A stretch of DNA of 64,000 nt from Glebionis coronaria (taxonomy: Eukaryota > Streptophyta > Magnoliopsida > Asterales > Asteraceae). The translations under genes and the position numbers were made by a program. Numbering within the stretch: the first letter of the stretch is position 1; each line of letters opens with the position of its first letter. The stretch spans positions 62,001-126,000 of the forward strand of contig JANFOE010000587.1 in NCBI GenBank assembly GCA_025667525.1. Direction: 5' to 3'. The notes below the pieces were generated by a model. That model saw only the letters and a list, made by a program, of their open reading frames with translations, was not told the DNA's origin and did no database searches. Of the stretch, positions 24,325-36,870 are shown piece after piece.

Positions 24325-25221
24325 AGGAAAATCACAAAAATACCTAAATTTTCAAACTTCATTCACAAAATACCTATTTTATCCTTAAAAAGCAAAAATA
24401 CTCAAAAAAAATCGAAAATTTTGACATCCTTGTGAAATAGAAAAAAATATCAAACATTTTCGAGATTCTTGATAAAAATATCGAAATTTTTCGATATTTT
24501 TATCTAAAATTTTCGATTTTTTTCTTTTGTTATAAATTCGAATTTTTTTAAAAATATATAGAAGTTTTGATTTATTTTTTGTTATGTGACATTAATACCA
24601 ATAAATCTTGAATCCACCATCAAGAATTGAAATCCCAGTAGATCTTGAATCACCATCAAGAATTGAAACCCCATTAGTGTTCAAAACCCAGATTTCCATC
24701 GAAGTTTTTTCTAAACTGTTATGAAAAACATCAAAAAAATGAAACCAATAAAAGTTCACATAAAAATTTGTAACACAGATGATCTTCTAAACCCCTCTTA
24801 GCCTACATCAAAATGGTAAGCAAAAATGAAATCGTTGTTTTTAAAGAAAGAACCCATTTAAAAAAAATCAAAACAGTATATAAAAATTAAGATAAGTGAT
24901 TGGATGATGGATAGGTTAGGAGGTGTTTGTGGGTGAAAGAGGCGGCTTATGAATAAAAAAATAGGATATCCATCGCACAACTCTGACACGCGCATTCATC
25001 TCCAACACAAACAAGAAAAAGAAAAAAAATTCGAAAATTTTAGATAAAAAAATCGAAAGTTTTTGATATTTGAATCAAAAAATTCAAAATTTTTGATTTT
25101 CTTTTCTATTTCGCAAGGATGTCAAAATTTTAGATTTTTTTGGGTATTTTTTCTTTTTAAGGATAAAAATGGGTATTTTGTGAATAAAGTTTAAAAAATT
25201 GAGTATTTTTGTGATTTTCTC
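24325..25221. mobile_element. Mutator-like MITE with 9-bp TSD
   Basis: The terminal inverted repeats are about 170 bp (GGAAAATCACAAAAATAC outward to 'gacatccttg'). Flanking 9-bp direct repeats TTATTTATT lie at 24316-24324 and 25222-25230. The centre contains a duplicated 'cttgaatc(c)accatcaagaattgaaa' and is non-coding. Long inverted ends and a 9-bp duplication fit the Mutator superfamily. Confidence 0.85.
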
Positions 25222-25489
25222 TTATTTATTTCATTTACTAACAAAACATGTTTACGTTCGATTATTTATTCATATATTTCTTACTTCTTATAAAAATATT
25301 TTCTAAAATATACCCGATGTTAGACGGGTCTTTAAGCTAGTTACATCATAAACATCAGAGTTTTTAAACAAAGGTCCCAGAGTTTTATAAGCGGAAAAAA
25401 TCTATTATTTAAACATGATTTTTGTAACATATAGTTACCAAGAATATAGAATAAACTTCTGAAATTTTTTACCAAAATCAAAGTTTAAA

Positions 25490-28180
25490 TATAACACAGA
25501 AATCTCCAAGCTGCGAAAATATCCTGCGGGCTCCCATCCAAGCAAAATTAAGTATTACTACCTGAGATTAAACATGTAAAATCGTCAACACAAAGTTGAG
25601 TGATATTCATAGGTTTAGCAGTAAAGGTGTGGAAAACAAGCATTCATTTTTAAACAAGAAATAGGGAAAATGGTTTACGTACGATAACCAAGTCCGAAAC
25701 CATTATTATTGCTATTTAGTTCATGAATCGAAGCTTAAGATCAATGTAAGTTCCTCTAGTGAGTATTCTGCCTAAATACTCAAGTAACAAATCAAATGTT
25801 AAATACGTCAATGGTTAAACAACCGCAACATGGGACGGGGATTGTCAGTCCCGATGGATCCACCCACAACATTCGCGCTTAGCAACACAAGTAAATTAAC
25901 GGTTCATGATCAGGAGAGGAAACTTAAGGGCTATAGACTAAAAGCAATAATAATAATGAAAAACTGTTGGAAATCATCAAGTTCTGGAAAGCATACAAGT
26001 TCTGGATAGCATACAAGTTCTGGATAGCATACAATTTTTTAAATGAATGTATTCCACCATGTAAAATTTCACCCCACGTTTAGAAATAATGTACAAGTAG
26101 TAAAAAGGGGCTATGAACTCACCTTAAGCCGCAAGATCAAAAGATGCGATAGAAATCGACGGGAGAACCGAAAGTTTCTTAGGAACGACCTAGAAACGAA
26201 TTATGCGTCTTAGGCGTATGCGTAAAATGGAATAAATGCAAATGATTATACTTGATTCATACAGATTAGACATTTTCCATAGGTTTTCAAAAGTCAAAAA
26301 GTCAAACTTTCCAAAAATAGTAAGTTCCCGACACTTCTAAAGACCCCGCTTTAATAGTATTATGAATTTGCTGAAATTTTATTCAACTTATAAAAATCAT
26401 AACCCCCAAACCGTAAATCGTTTAGACTACCTTTTTATATCCCTAGAATCCTAAAAGAGTCTAATTTTCAATAAAATTTACCATGAGAATTCAAATCTCA
26501 GTTAAGATGAATTTATATACTTATTACTACATGTATGTCCTAACGAAAATGTTTGAATGATTTTTGTGGCTTATGATTTTAAGTGTAATTTGAAATCTAT
26601 AAGTGCTATTAAAGCAAAATCAATGGGAGGTGATATCACTCTAAGTTCTCTACAGGGATCAAAAGATCTTTTTAAAAGTTTGTACTAAAATATTGAGTTA
26701 CTAGCCATTTATCAACAGTGTGCAAAATCAGACTCGTTTTACCACAAAAATCATAAATAAATAACCGTAACACATCTCACAATGATCTTTCTTGACACAT
26801 CAATCTAAGACCTGTATCTATACCCATATATTTTTATCTAACTATATAAACCCATTTAACATTTTTGAAATCAACTAAACATCACAGACATTCAAAATAT
26901 AATTAGTCCACTAATGTAGATGTAACTCACAATCTATAAATCCTACAGTATTCAATCCAATTGGAGAAGTTAGATATAAGAGTCCTCTACAAGTTTTATT
27001 TTTGTCATTTTATAGAGTTTAGTACAAATATTTCGAGTTATTGGCTATACACAGCAGATATGCAGATTATGCGCACATCGACCATTTAAATCATAACTAA
27101 ATCGTCGAACCTCGTCTCGGATTGAACGAGCCTGAAAAACGAATCTAAGACCTGTAGCTATCTTAATATATTTTTTTCATACAGGTCACACTCACGAAAA
27201 TATATCAAAACTTTTATCCAACACAAAACTTCCAATATCAGATTAAAAGTCTATTCCACCATTAGTTGTAACCTATTTTCAAATCATCAAACCCTATTCA
27301 ATGCCATAATCAATCAAATTAAAATTATAAAATGAATATATGAGCATGGATATGTTCATATAATTGATATATATGAATGATTATATAATAAAAATATAAA
27401 CAAAATTAAGAAGTTCAAAAATTTCTTACAATAGGGATGATGGATTCAAGGACAACAATAATTGATCAAGGGATTTCAACCCATACATTCATTTATATTT
27501 AAAACTCAAGATTACTAGTCATCCAATAACCATTTATGAACAACCCTTAACCTTCATGTAGTGATGATTTAATGCTTGTTGCTAACTTTTATCATAGAAC
27601 TTTTATTTTAATGTCTTTCTCTAGTAGATTAGAAATGAGGGTAATATTTATAACGTTTCATACGATCGGCAGAAAGGAGGTGATAAAAATGAATATTATG
27701 AAAGTGTGGTGATAGGTGATAGATATGTAAACACGTGTATATGACATTACAAAATTATGTTGTGATCGGAAAGTTTGATAAGTGAGTATTATCATTATTA
27801 ACTTTTATTCTTAATTTGATAAAGCGAGTATTATCGACGCCTAATATTTAAAAGTTAGGCGATTTGAAAATTATGTTTGAAACACGAAAAAGAAACGCTC
27901 AATATAAAATAAGAACATTGACATTCGGAGAACATTTATATTTTGATATTTAAATGAGGGCTTATAATTCCATAAGAGTTAACGCGTCATATAAACGAAT
28001 GACGCTTAAAGGCTTAACGTAAATTACGACGAATGCTCTTATAAAAGAAATATTTTAATTGCCGAGAAAAATACGAGTTCTCATAAAAGACATGTAAGGA
28101 AGCGAGTGGAGAAAATATTAATCGCAACCCAGAAAGAGAGCAATAGTTTACCAATTTTCATTGTGAGACCGACGCGTGAA
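25490..28180. repeat. Old LTR-like repetitive block
   Basis: No gene on either strand. An internal direct repeat of about 340 bp (near 26640-26980 and 26975-27320) shares 'tctaagacctgta', 'gagttnntngccat' and 'cnctacaag/gg'. Composition and repeats resemble plant LTR sequence, but I found no PBS, polypurine tract or partner. Classification is tentative. Confidence 0.3.
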
Positions 28181-28846
28181 AAAATTTGATTGTGAGACGT
28201 CGATAGTAGTGGCACCATAATCGATGATTTTTTTTGATATTATACCAGCTAATAATAAGATTATAATAGTATTTGTGTTTTTTTTCAAAAACTTATTCGT
28301 CTTTTACCAAAAGTTATTAGCAAGTATTTGCACATAACATATGAAAGTTATAAAAAAAATCGAAAGCAATTCATTCAACAAAGCAAAACCAAGAAAGTTT
28401 TATGAAAGTTGTAAATAGGAATTCATGTCCAATAAAAGTTTTAGTCTTTTTGTTAGATAATATAAAAAAATGTAAACTTTATAGTCGTTAATATGTAACA
28501 AATCTTCGGGTGAAACTCATTAATGGTATCAAAATTACATTGTTTAACAACATGATGAAAACACTAAAGCTTCATATCACAATACGTATACAACCTTGTT
28601 GCAAGTTACAACACTCTATGCGTAAATGTAATGATCATAACAAAAACAATGTAACGTAGTATCACATAAAATTTGTTTGCCTTAAATATCGCATTTAATA
28701 AAATAACTTGATACGTAAATTTTACAACAGAAACCCCACAAATGACTGCTTCTCTGATCCTACCAAAGAAATAGAAACATAACACTTAAATATACCTTTT
28801 TATCGAAGGACGTTAGAATATATGTAAATTAAATAAAGCTAAAGCA
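28181..28846. other. 3' flank of the KCS gene, non-coding
   Basis: AT-rich, no ORF. It should hold the 3' untranslated region of the minus-strand KCS gene. I saw no convincing AATAAA on that strand. Confidence 0.5.
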
Positions 28847-30379
28847 TTATTTAACGGGATACTTATTGATGCAGTCTCCCCAAGGATTATGAACTGAAGG
28901 ATCAACGGTTCGAACCGCTTCCCATACAACACTATTACATTTCAAACCACTTCCGAACGCAATTTGCCAAACCCGATTCGATTTTTTCATTCTGCCTTTA
29001 GCTTCCGTGTATGCCAACTCGTACCAAATCGAGCTAGACGATGTATTTCCAAACCGGTGCAAAGTCATACGTGATGGTTCAACGTGTTCCTCACTTAACT
29101 TTAGATTTTTTTCGAGCTCATCGATCACTGCTCTACCACCCGCGTGGATACAAAAATGATCAAACGCCATTTTGAAATCCGGTAAATAAGGTTTAATTTT
29201 ACCGTTCATGAGTTTTCTTGTAACTAGATAAACGAAAAATAAAAGTTGTTCACTTATAGGAAGTACTAATGGACCCAATGTAGTAATATTCGATTTTAAT
29301 GCACCTCCAACAACAGTCATTAAGTCTTTAGACAACGATACACCAGTGTTTCCTCCTTCGTCTTGTTCCTGGTACACACATTTAAACGCAGTGTCGTTTG
29401 AGCCATAATGTGTGCGGACCACGTGAAGGAGCCTGTATTTTGATCGTTGTTTATCTGATGATTTGTTTGACAATAGCACAGCTGCGCAGCCAACTCTGAA
29501 TAGACAATTAGGGATCAACATTGATTTTCTATTACCAAAGTACCAATTTTGTGTAATGTTTTCGGTACTAACAACAACCGTGTAAGTATTTCTATGAACT
29601 TGTAACATATCTTTTGCTAGATCAATAGAAATTACACCCGCGCTGCAACCCATACCACTTAGATTAAATGACTTGATGTTTCCACGTAGATTGTACTTGT
29701 TAACGATCATGGAAGATAACGAAGGAGTTGGATTAAAAAGACTACAATTAACAACCAAAATCCCGATATCTTTAGGATTTATTTTAGTTGCTTTAAAAAG
29801 ATTGTCAAGTGATCCAAACACCACTTCTTATGCTTCTTGTCTAGCGGTCGCCATAGATGGGACCGCTGGGATAGTGTGTAACGCTGCTGGGAGATAAGTT
29901 TCTTCTCCCAGACCAGAGCGTTCAAGAATCTTTCGTTGAAACTCCAGAGAAGATTCATTGAACACTCCGTGAAGCTTGGAATGTTCCATAAATACTTTGT
30001 ATGGGACTTTAAGGTTGTCCTCGGGGCAGTAACAAGAGTAATCAACCAGAAATATTGGTCTAGGTCGTGTCATGTAGTATGTGGTCAACCCGGTAACCAT
30101 GGTGATAATTACGACCATGACAATGAAAAGGTGGTATTGGAGTTGAGTATAGAGGCTGTGAATGACATTAAAATCAAGTTGTATGATATGGAACATGGTT
30201 AAGGCGATTAAAGGGAAGAGACATATAGTTAAAAGATTGGTAACTAAGTAATGGTAGCCTAGTTTGACGTATTTTAGTTTGATATTTGTTTGGAAATCGG
30301 GTAGCTTTGGTGCCGGTTTTTCGATATCGATCGAAGCGTTCGTGGCGGCGGAGGGGTGGTGGGAGGTGGTGGTGGCCAT
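28847..30379 (-). pseudogene. 3-ketoacyl-CoA synthase (KCS, fatty acid elongase condensing enzyme), KCS4/9/17-like, one in-frame stop
   Basis: KCS condenses malonyl-CoA with long-chain acyl-CoA in the endoplasmic reticulum membrane, the first step of very-long-chain fatty acid elongation for waxes, suberin and lipids. The single-exon frame of about 510 codons has the usual length for the family. Two N-terminal membrane segments (about residues 43-65 and 84-100) precede MTRPRP. The FAE1/CUT1-type domain follows, with the active Cys in [10 protein letters not shown], His in [11 protein letters not shown], and His/Asn in [10 protein letters not shown]. The C-terminal [13 protein letters not shown] is intact. 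A TAA at 29828-29830 replaces a position that is normally Glu (after ATARQEA), with no frameshift. Changes at conserved Gly (RVGCAAVL) and Glu (VVGGALKSN) also hint at relaxed constraint. Closest by eye to the KCS4/KCS9/KCS17 group. It is either a pseudogene or an assembly error. Confidence 0.9.
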
Positions 30380-30466
30380 ATAGGTCGTATTATGAAAGGT
30401 TTAGGGTGGTGATGTGCAAAAAAATGGAGATTTTATTGACGAGGAGAATAGAAAGGGTAGTAGAGG

Positions 30467-30473
30467 TATATAT
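30467..30473 (-). promoter_or_regulatory. Candidate TATA box of the KCS gene
   Basis: The minus strand CATATATAC lies about 90 bases before the KCS start codon, followed by a pyrimidine-rich leader. The distance suits a plant core promoter. Confidence 0.45.
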
Positions 30474-30479
30474 GCCATG

Positions 30480-31378
30480 AATGTGCATGGGAGTACGTGT
30501 CACCAAATAATATGATACTTCACACTCTTTGAATGAGATGTATATTCATACCTAACCAAAACTATTGTTGGTACACAAAAAATTAGAGTATACTCTGTAT
30601 ATGTTTAGTGTGAGGTTCTTTTCAAAAGAAATAAAATGTATCGAGCAATGAGAATTACATTTTACGTTTAATAATGTATATGTATTTTTACGTTATGTTT
30701 AAATTAAACATTTAATAATTATTTTATTTGTTATAGATTCGAGTATACTGAGCGATATAAATAGTGCATATGTGTTTTCATAATATTTATAAAGAAGATA
30801 ATTATAATACAAAGAAACGTGTTTGGAATGTAAAATTTTATCGCTCTATATGTAAAGCTTGTTTTAGTTGGATCGATTGGTGAAAAAATCAATATCTTGT
30901 TTCTGTGTAATTGCTAGCTTCTTACTATGTTGTTTTAATAAAATTCGCCGTTTAAAAAAATAATTTTGTCGGTATTACGTAAGATTAAAAAGAGATCATG
31001 TTAATTTGTTGTTTTAGGCTCATATAATACACCCTGCAAGGAAATAAGATTCATGTTTTAGTATGTTAATTTGTTGACCATAAAATTTAAGCTGTTTTAG
31101 GCTTCTAAAAGAGATTGTGTGTATATTTCACAAGAAACATAATAGTCACAGTTGCATATTACTCCGTATAAAAGAAGAGAATGAATGAAAATTACCTGAA
31201 GTCATCTAAGACGCTCCTGTTCAAAAACAAGACTTTGTCAACTTTTTTGGTCAAGATAATAAAAAGCCAACTCTAATTTGTGTACTTAACAAATACTGTA
31301 ACTAGTACAGTAGTACTGTGATCGTAAAAAGAACAGATAAAATCAGGACATGTAAAATACGAAAAGAACGACCATCGA
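30480..31378. other. Upstream flank of KCS, non-coding
   Basis: No ORF. It includes the second copy (30655-30815) of the dispersed repeat seen at 22930-23100. Confidence 0.5.
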
Positions 31379-34322
31379 TGTAAAACCCGCATATAAATAC
31401 CATAAACAGTACACTACGTAAACATACAAACCAATTAAAACTTTCCATTTATGTTATGTACACGTGTCACGAACATTAAATTCAGAAACAACGTACGTAT
31501 TAATACACGATAATTATTAAGTGCGTAATAATACATGATAATTATTAAGTATAATAATTATAATCACGAACATATGATCACGAACATTTATAAACACGAT
31601 AATTATTACGTATAATAATTATAACACGACTATTAGAACACGATATATATACGAAGTATATCTAACATGAACATTAAGCACGAACTAGAACGAATAACTA
31701 AAAACGAATGTACACGTGTAATAACTTAAACACAAAAAGGCACGGGTTTTTCTTGTGGGTTTGTTGTTGCCGCGGACATGGAGAACAAGGGGACCCAACC
31801 CATTTAAATTTTGACTAAATGGTAAAAAGTAAAACACAAGAAAACCATTTACAGAATTTTAACAAAAAAGTTAAAACCCTAGCCCCCATTTGTGTTCAAA
31901 ACCGCGGTACCACAAGGAGACAAAGAAAAAGTTGTTTTTAATTCTTGATCTTGGTATTCATGTTCGTGTTTGTGTTATTTTCAATCACGTATTGGGGTAA
32001 ATCATCAAACCTTCATCCTTTTATTTTATTTATTTATGAACACATGCTAGATCTTTAATAACAATTGGTTAAACATATTATAGATTAAATAAAACATGAA
32101 AAAGGGTTCGTTGGTTTGGTTTTGGTATGGTTCGACAGCCAACTGAGAGCCAAAGGCTCTCGGTGTCCTTTTTTTCGCCACAGCCGAGACCCCTAAGGGC
32201 TCGGTGTGTGTCAAAGACGAGCAGCAGGAACCACCGCCTATTGTCAGTGGCTTTGTGGTTCGAGCAGTGGGAACACGCATGGCAGCAGGGGGAAACCACC
32301 TGCCTAATGCCGGTGGGAACCTTGTGTTGGCAGTGTCTAGCCACGGCGCAACAGCAACATCAGCTGCTGTCGTTGGCTGCGTAGCCGCCAGCCGCCACCA
32401 CAGTCGCGACTGTGAGTGGTGGTTTGTGTTCGGGTTGGTTTTCGTCTCAGGACGCGGGCTCGAGATTATTTGCAAGTTTTATTTTTTTTACAAGGTTAAT
32501 TAAATTAATTAACATGACTAATAATTGATTTCATTAAAACATGGACTTAGGTTATATTATTTTTATAAATAATACATGTTTAGCCTAAGTATATTTTGTC
32601 ATATAATATTATACTATAGTTTTATTAATTAATTATTTAATACATGGAATTATAGTTAATTAATAATTTATGACTTAGGTTTATTAATTAAGATTAATAA
32701 TACATGTTAACCTAAGTATTTTATTAGACTTAATTTAATTAAACCATGACTTAATTAAATTTGTATAACCTATAGTTTATTAATTAACCATGATATATTA
32801 TTAATTAATAAAACATGAACTATCAATATTAATTAATAATCAGTTATAACCTATAGTATTTAATTAATAAACTATGACATTAATTACATGACTTATAACT
32901 TTTAACTAGTAAACACTAGCTTAAATTATTAGCTTATTAATCCAGCTTATTTCTAATTATGGAAACATTCTATTTCATGAAACTTACTATTTTTAGAAAC
33001 TGATCTATTTTTAGAAACTTTCTATTATTGGAAACTTTCTATTTTTAGAAACTTTCTATTTTTGGAAACCTGCTATTTTTAGAAAGTTACTTATTATAAC
33101 ACAACAAGTATAATAATACAAGAATACAAGATAATACATAATCAGAATACATGAAATACATGAATAATATAGTATATCATTAAAAACAGTAAAATAAGAC
33201 AAGAACATATAAAACAAGTTAAGAACATGCTATAAAAAGAAACGTAATCAATAATCAGACAACTCATACATGTCCCTTATTTATGTAGCATTAGTGAGGT
33301 CGGAGTAGGACTTTGCATCCATTCATCTTTCCTCGTTCACTGGACATAAGGTACGGATATTCCGTCCTTCAGTATGGACATTCTCTTTCCTTATTAGGAT
33401 TCTCCGTTTGCAGCCAACTGTTTTCCCAAGTAGTTGTTTTATATGTTTTGATTGCATATTTTTAGTTTTAAATGCCTAGCCATATACATACATGCCATGT
33501 CATCTAGTTATGGAGGTACCATAACCATAACACTAGAGGCACCAGTGTTATGACTTCCCCACGGCAGAGTGATTGCTCGTGGTGTCCCTTTACAATTTTG
33601 GCCTTATATTTATATTATCATGTGGGGAGTATGGGTGCATCCTAGTTACATGTTTTTACAGGATTTTCACGGTGAATGTTGTGTGTGCCTTGCATCCTTC
33701 ACAAGGAGTTGATCCCTCCTACCCAGACTAATTAATTAGAGGCAACCCCTCTAATTGCATGATGAGGTCTCCCCTCCAAGTATTCATGCACGGTGGAACC
33801 TCATGATCTATATGGGCTATTGGCTAATTAATACATTTTTTCATATAAAAACATAAGTCTTTTCAAACTATAAAACCAGTTTTATGAACATGTTCCAGGT
33901 TATCTAGAACTTATACATTTCCGCTGCTATTAGTCTTATTATGCTTATGTCATTTCATGCTATGCTTGTATATTCGTTCACTAGGCGTTATACTCATCTG
34001 TTTTCCTTTCATGTTCCCAAACGGCAGGTACTCAGGGACGATCGTAGACTTTGAGCGTACGTGCATACGGATGGAAGCTATCTAGCCTTAATTACTTTAT
34101 GCATTTCCATACATTACATTACTTTATTTCTTTGGACATTGTTTATTCCTTTTCTATTTCAGTACTTCTATTCATGTGTGTGAGCTTATACTTGGACTAC
34201 CGATGTTGTTTCCGGTATTTCCATTCATGGTCATTTAATGTTTTTGGACATTTACCTTGCATGCTTTGATGACACGCTATAATTATCCTGTGATATCCCA
34301 TTTACGAAAATGGGGTATTACA
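31379..34322 (+). repeat. 5' LTR of the chromovirus-like element (2944 bp)
   Basis: It runs from TGTAAAACCC to GGGTATTACA. It contains a GC-rich patch (32120-32460) giving spurious ORFs on both strands, an AT-rich 'taattaat' region, and a short array of 'tttctatttttagaaact' units at about 32950-33090. The same parts recur in the 3' LTR. Confidence 0.9.
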
Positions 34323-34326
34323 ATTA

Positions 34327-34345
34327 TGGTATCAGAGCCCAAGGC
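34327..34345 (+). promoter_or_regulatory. Primer-binding site (initiator tRNA-Met type)
   Basis: TGGTATCAGAGCCCAAGGC lies 4 bases after the LTR end. The first 12 bases are complementary to the plant initiator tRNA-Met 3' end. Confidence 0.85.
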
Positions 34346-35491
34346 TTCGACCTGTAGGCTCTAAAAACATGACTTGTGATTAGTGGGTAATCACCATGGT
34401 CTTCCTAGAACTGCCAGTTGTTTTTCATGCATTTGTTTCATGTATCATTGTTATAGGAATTTTGACTAAGTAATGGTTGGTACAGGACTGGCCATATTTA
34501 GTCACATGTGCTTTTAATCGAGTCATTTTGTTTTGATGAACCGACCCATAGGCGTTCATCCTCGTCATGTCATTTTTTTGGTGAACCGACCCATAGGCGT
34601 TCATCCGAACCCATGTCATTTTCATTGGCCATGCATTCATACACTGTTTTCATGCATAATTTCTTTTTCATGTTTATATGCATAATTTTTTTCATGTTTA
34701 TATATTATGTTTTATTCAGCTTAATCATTGCATTTTGTTTTATACTGTCAGATGGTTCTCACACGTGGGCAAGAACAAGTGAATGCAGCAGTCCAAGCTG
34801 CTATGTAGGCTATGCTTTCTCATCTGAGGAATGAGATTCGGGCCGAGGTGCAAGCTGCCAACAATCAGCACCAGCACCATCACCAGCATCAGAATCCTCC
34901 TCATCCACCTCCAGCTACCCTAATCATATGGCTGGAGCGATTCAATAAGCAGCGTCCAAAATTTTTCGAGCAGACTAACAGCCCCGCTAAGGCTGAGAGC
35001 TGGATAGCTCACATTGAGAAGATCTTTGACGCAATGGGATGTGACCCTGTCTTTAAGGCAAGGTTAGCTTGTTACAAGTTTGAAGGGAACGTGTTTGCAT
35101 GGTGGAAGGAACTTAAGCTGTCGGATGGAGGCGACGATTGGGTGACTGGCTTGACTTGGGCGCAGTTCAAGGAGTTGGTTATGGGGCAGTTCTTCCTGAA
35201 AGATGAGCAAGATAATCTCAAGAGGGAGTATCATGGTATTAGGCAGAGAGCTGGGGAAAACAACAATGAGTTCATGCAGAGGTTTCTTCGACTGGCTGGA
35301 TTCCTTGGCGCAGCAGCCGGGACTGCAGAGGAGCAAGCGTATCACTTTTGTAGGGCTCTTCGTACATCTGTCGCCAATAACTTGGTGTGTGCTACCTTTT
35401 ATATTGTAGCACAGGTGGCAGATGCAACCCGCAAGTTGGAGATGCTGCAAGAGAGGGATGAGTTTGGAGAGGCGGAAAGACCCGACAAGAG

Positions 35492-35577
35492 GTATAGTTC
35501 GTCATTAGCGGTGATCATTTCATTTAATTCAGTACTATCCAAATATTTATCTTTCTGTATACAATTACATCTTTCAG
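35492..35577 (+). other. Intron-like gap 1 in chromovirus gag (86 nt)
   Basis: Donor GACAAGAG|GTATAG and acceptor ATCTTTCAG|GCAGAAG. Removal joins AG to G (Arg) and continues into a basic Gln/Asn-rich Gag linker. Confidence 0.6.
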
Positions 35578-35724
35578 GCAGAAGACTGGGGACCGGTCCC
35601 AACCGGCCACTCAGCAGCAGAATCAGCCTAAGGGTAACGGTCAGACTCAGGACCGTTCTGCTTCGGATAGGCGTGGCGGTAATGACCATTACTGTAACAA
35701 CGCCAATAACTCCAATAGCAGCAG

Positions 35725-35802
35725 GTCCCTAAACTTACTCATTTTTATGTTATGTACTTTATGATTCATGAATTATAACACTCCTGCATCTATTACCAAG
35801 AG
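35725..35802 (+). other. Intron-like gap 2 in chromovirus gag (78 nt)
   Basis: Donor AGCAGCAG|GTCCCT (weak) and acceptor TTACCAAGAG|TACTGG (weak). Removal keeps the frame. This is the least certain of the three. Confidence 0.4.
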
Positions 35803-35864
35803 TACTGGTAATGGACGGGAGCAGGACCCGAGAGGTTCACATCCCAACCGTGTAGCATCATTTG

Positions 35865-35941
35865 GTATTATATCTAAAAAATTTTAGCGTAGTCCTGTTT
35901 GTACCCAATAATCATGTCTCATGTATAGTTTTTTGAAACAG
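35865..35941 (+). other. Intron-like gap 3 in chromovirus gag (77 nt)
   Basis: Donor CATCATTTG|GTATTA and acceptor TTTTTGAAACAG|GCTCCC. Removal joins G to GC (Gly) and leads in frame to the zinc knuckle. Confidence 0.6.
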
Positions 35942-36870
35942 GCTCCCAGCCAGCTAGGGCACCTGTTGGAGGGTATACTCACCCTCTCTGCACTACGTGC
36001 AACCGCAGACACCCAGGGTCGTGTCGCCATGATAGCGATGCTTGCTTCAAGTGTGGCCAGCTAGGCCATCGCATGAAGGACTGCCGTAAGGGTGAGATTG
36101 AGGGCACTTTTGGACATGCCGACTTCAAGCCACCTCCTACTACTGGACGTGTGTACACTACCTCACGTGACCAGGCCAGCAAGTCAACAAGTACCATCAC
36201 TGGAATCTTGTATATGTATGGTCAAGCTGCATGCGTATTATTTGACACGGGTGCTACTCATTCGGTCATATCCACTGTTTATGCCAATCGTGTTGGGATA
36301 TCCCTGATGCCACTAGAAAATATCTTAAACATTTCCACGCCCTTAAGAGACTCTATACGCATCACACACGGGTACAAAGATCTTCCCCTTAAGTTTGATG
36401 ACAAAATTCGTTCAGTTGACGCACTTCCATTGGATATGTGCGATTTCGACATGATATTAGGCATGGACTGGTTATCCAAACACCACGCCACCATAGACTG
36501 TCATTTATATCAGGTCATTTTCGGTAATGTAAACGCACCAGAGTACATTCACAACGGTTTTATACCAGAAAGGTCTGTACAAATAATTTCAACCTTACAA
36601 CCACGTGCATTACTGTCACATGGTTGCGAGGGCTTCTTAGCTACTGTTCATGATATGGAGGCTGAATCTCCATCCATCCAGAAAAAGCACATCGTGTCAG
36701 AATTTCCTGACGTGTTTCCTGAAGAACTTCTGGGCATACCACCTGCTCGTGAGGTAGAGTTTAATATTGAGCTCATCACAGGAGCTGAGCCAATTTCCAA
36801 GGCTCCTTGCCGCATGGCTCCCATCGAGCTTAAGGAGTTAAAAGAACAGCTACAGGAACTTTTGGAATGA

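Larger units (their letters stand above)
34752..36870 (+). pseudogene. Chromovirus Gag-protease with three intron-like gaps
   Basis: It starts at ATG 34752 (MVLTRGQEQVNAAVQAAM), with a TAG at 34806-34808. The Retrotrans_gag domain follows (SWIAHIEKIFDAMGCDP, then VFAWWKELK). A CCHC zinc knuckle, CFKCGQLGHRMKDC, lies near 36043-36084, and the aspartic protease has FDTGATHSVIS near 36241. The frame is continuous only if 35492-35577, 35725-35802 and 35865-35941 are removed; each begins GT and ends AG. TGA at 36868-36870 separates this from the reverse transcriptase, which continues in the same frame. Gag forms the particle and protease processes the polyprotein. Confidence 0.75.

Noticed and set aside
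32047..32503. Overlapping ORFs of 85-142 codons on both strands
   Set aside because: They lie in the GC-rich patch of the chromovirus LTR and recur, with shifts, in the other LTR (40574-41094). No domain.
34327..34345. tRNA gene
   Set aside because: Only the complement of a tRNA 3' end is present, at a PBS position; no cloverleaf.
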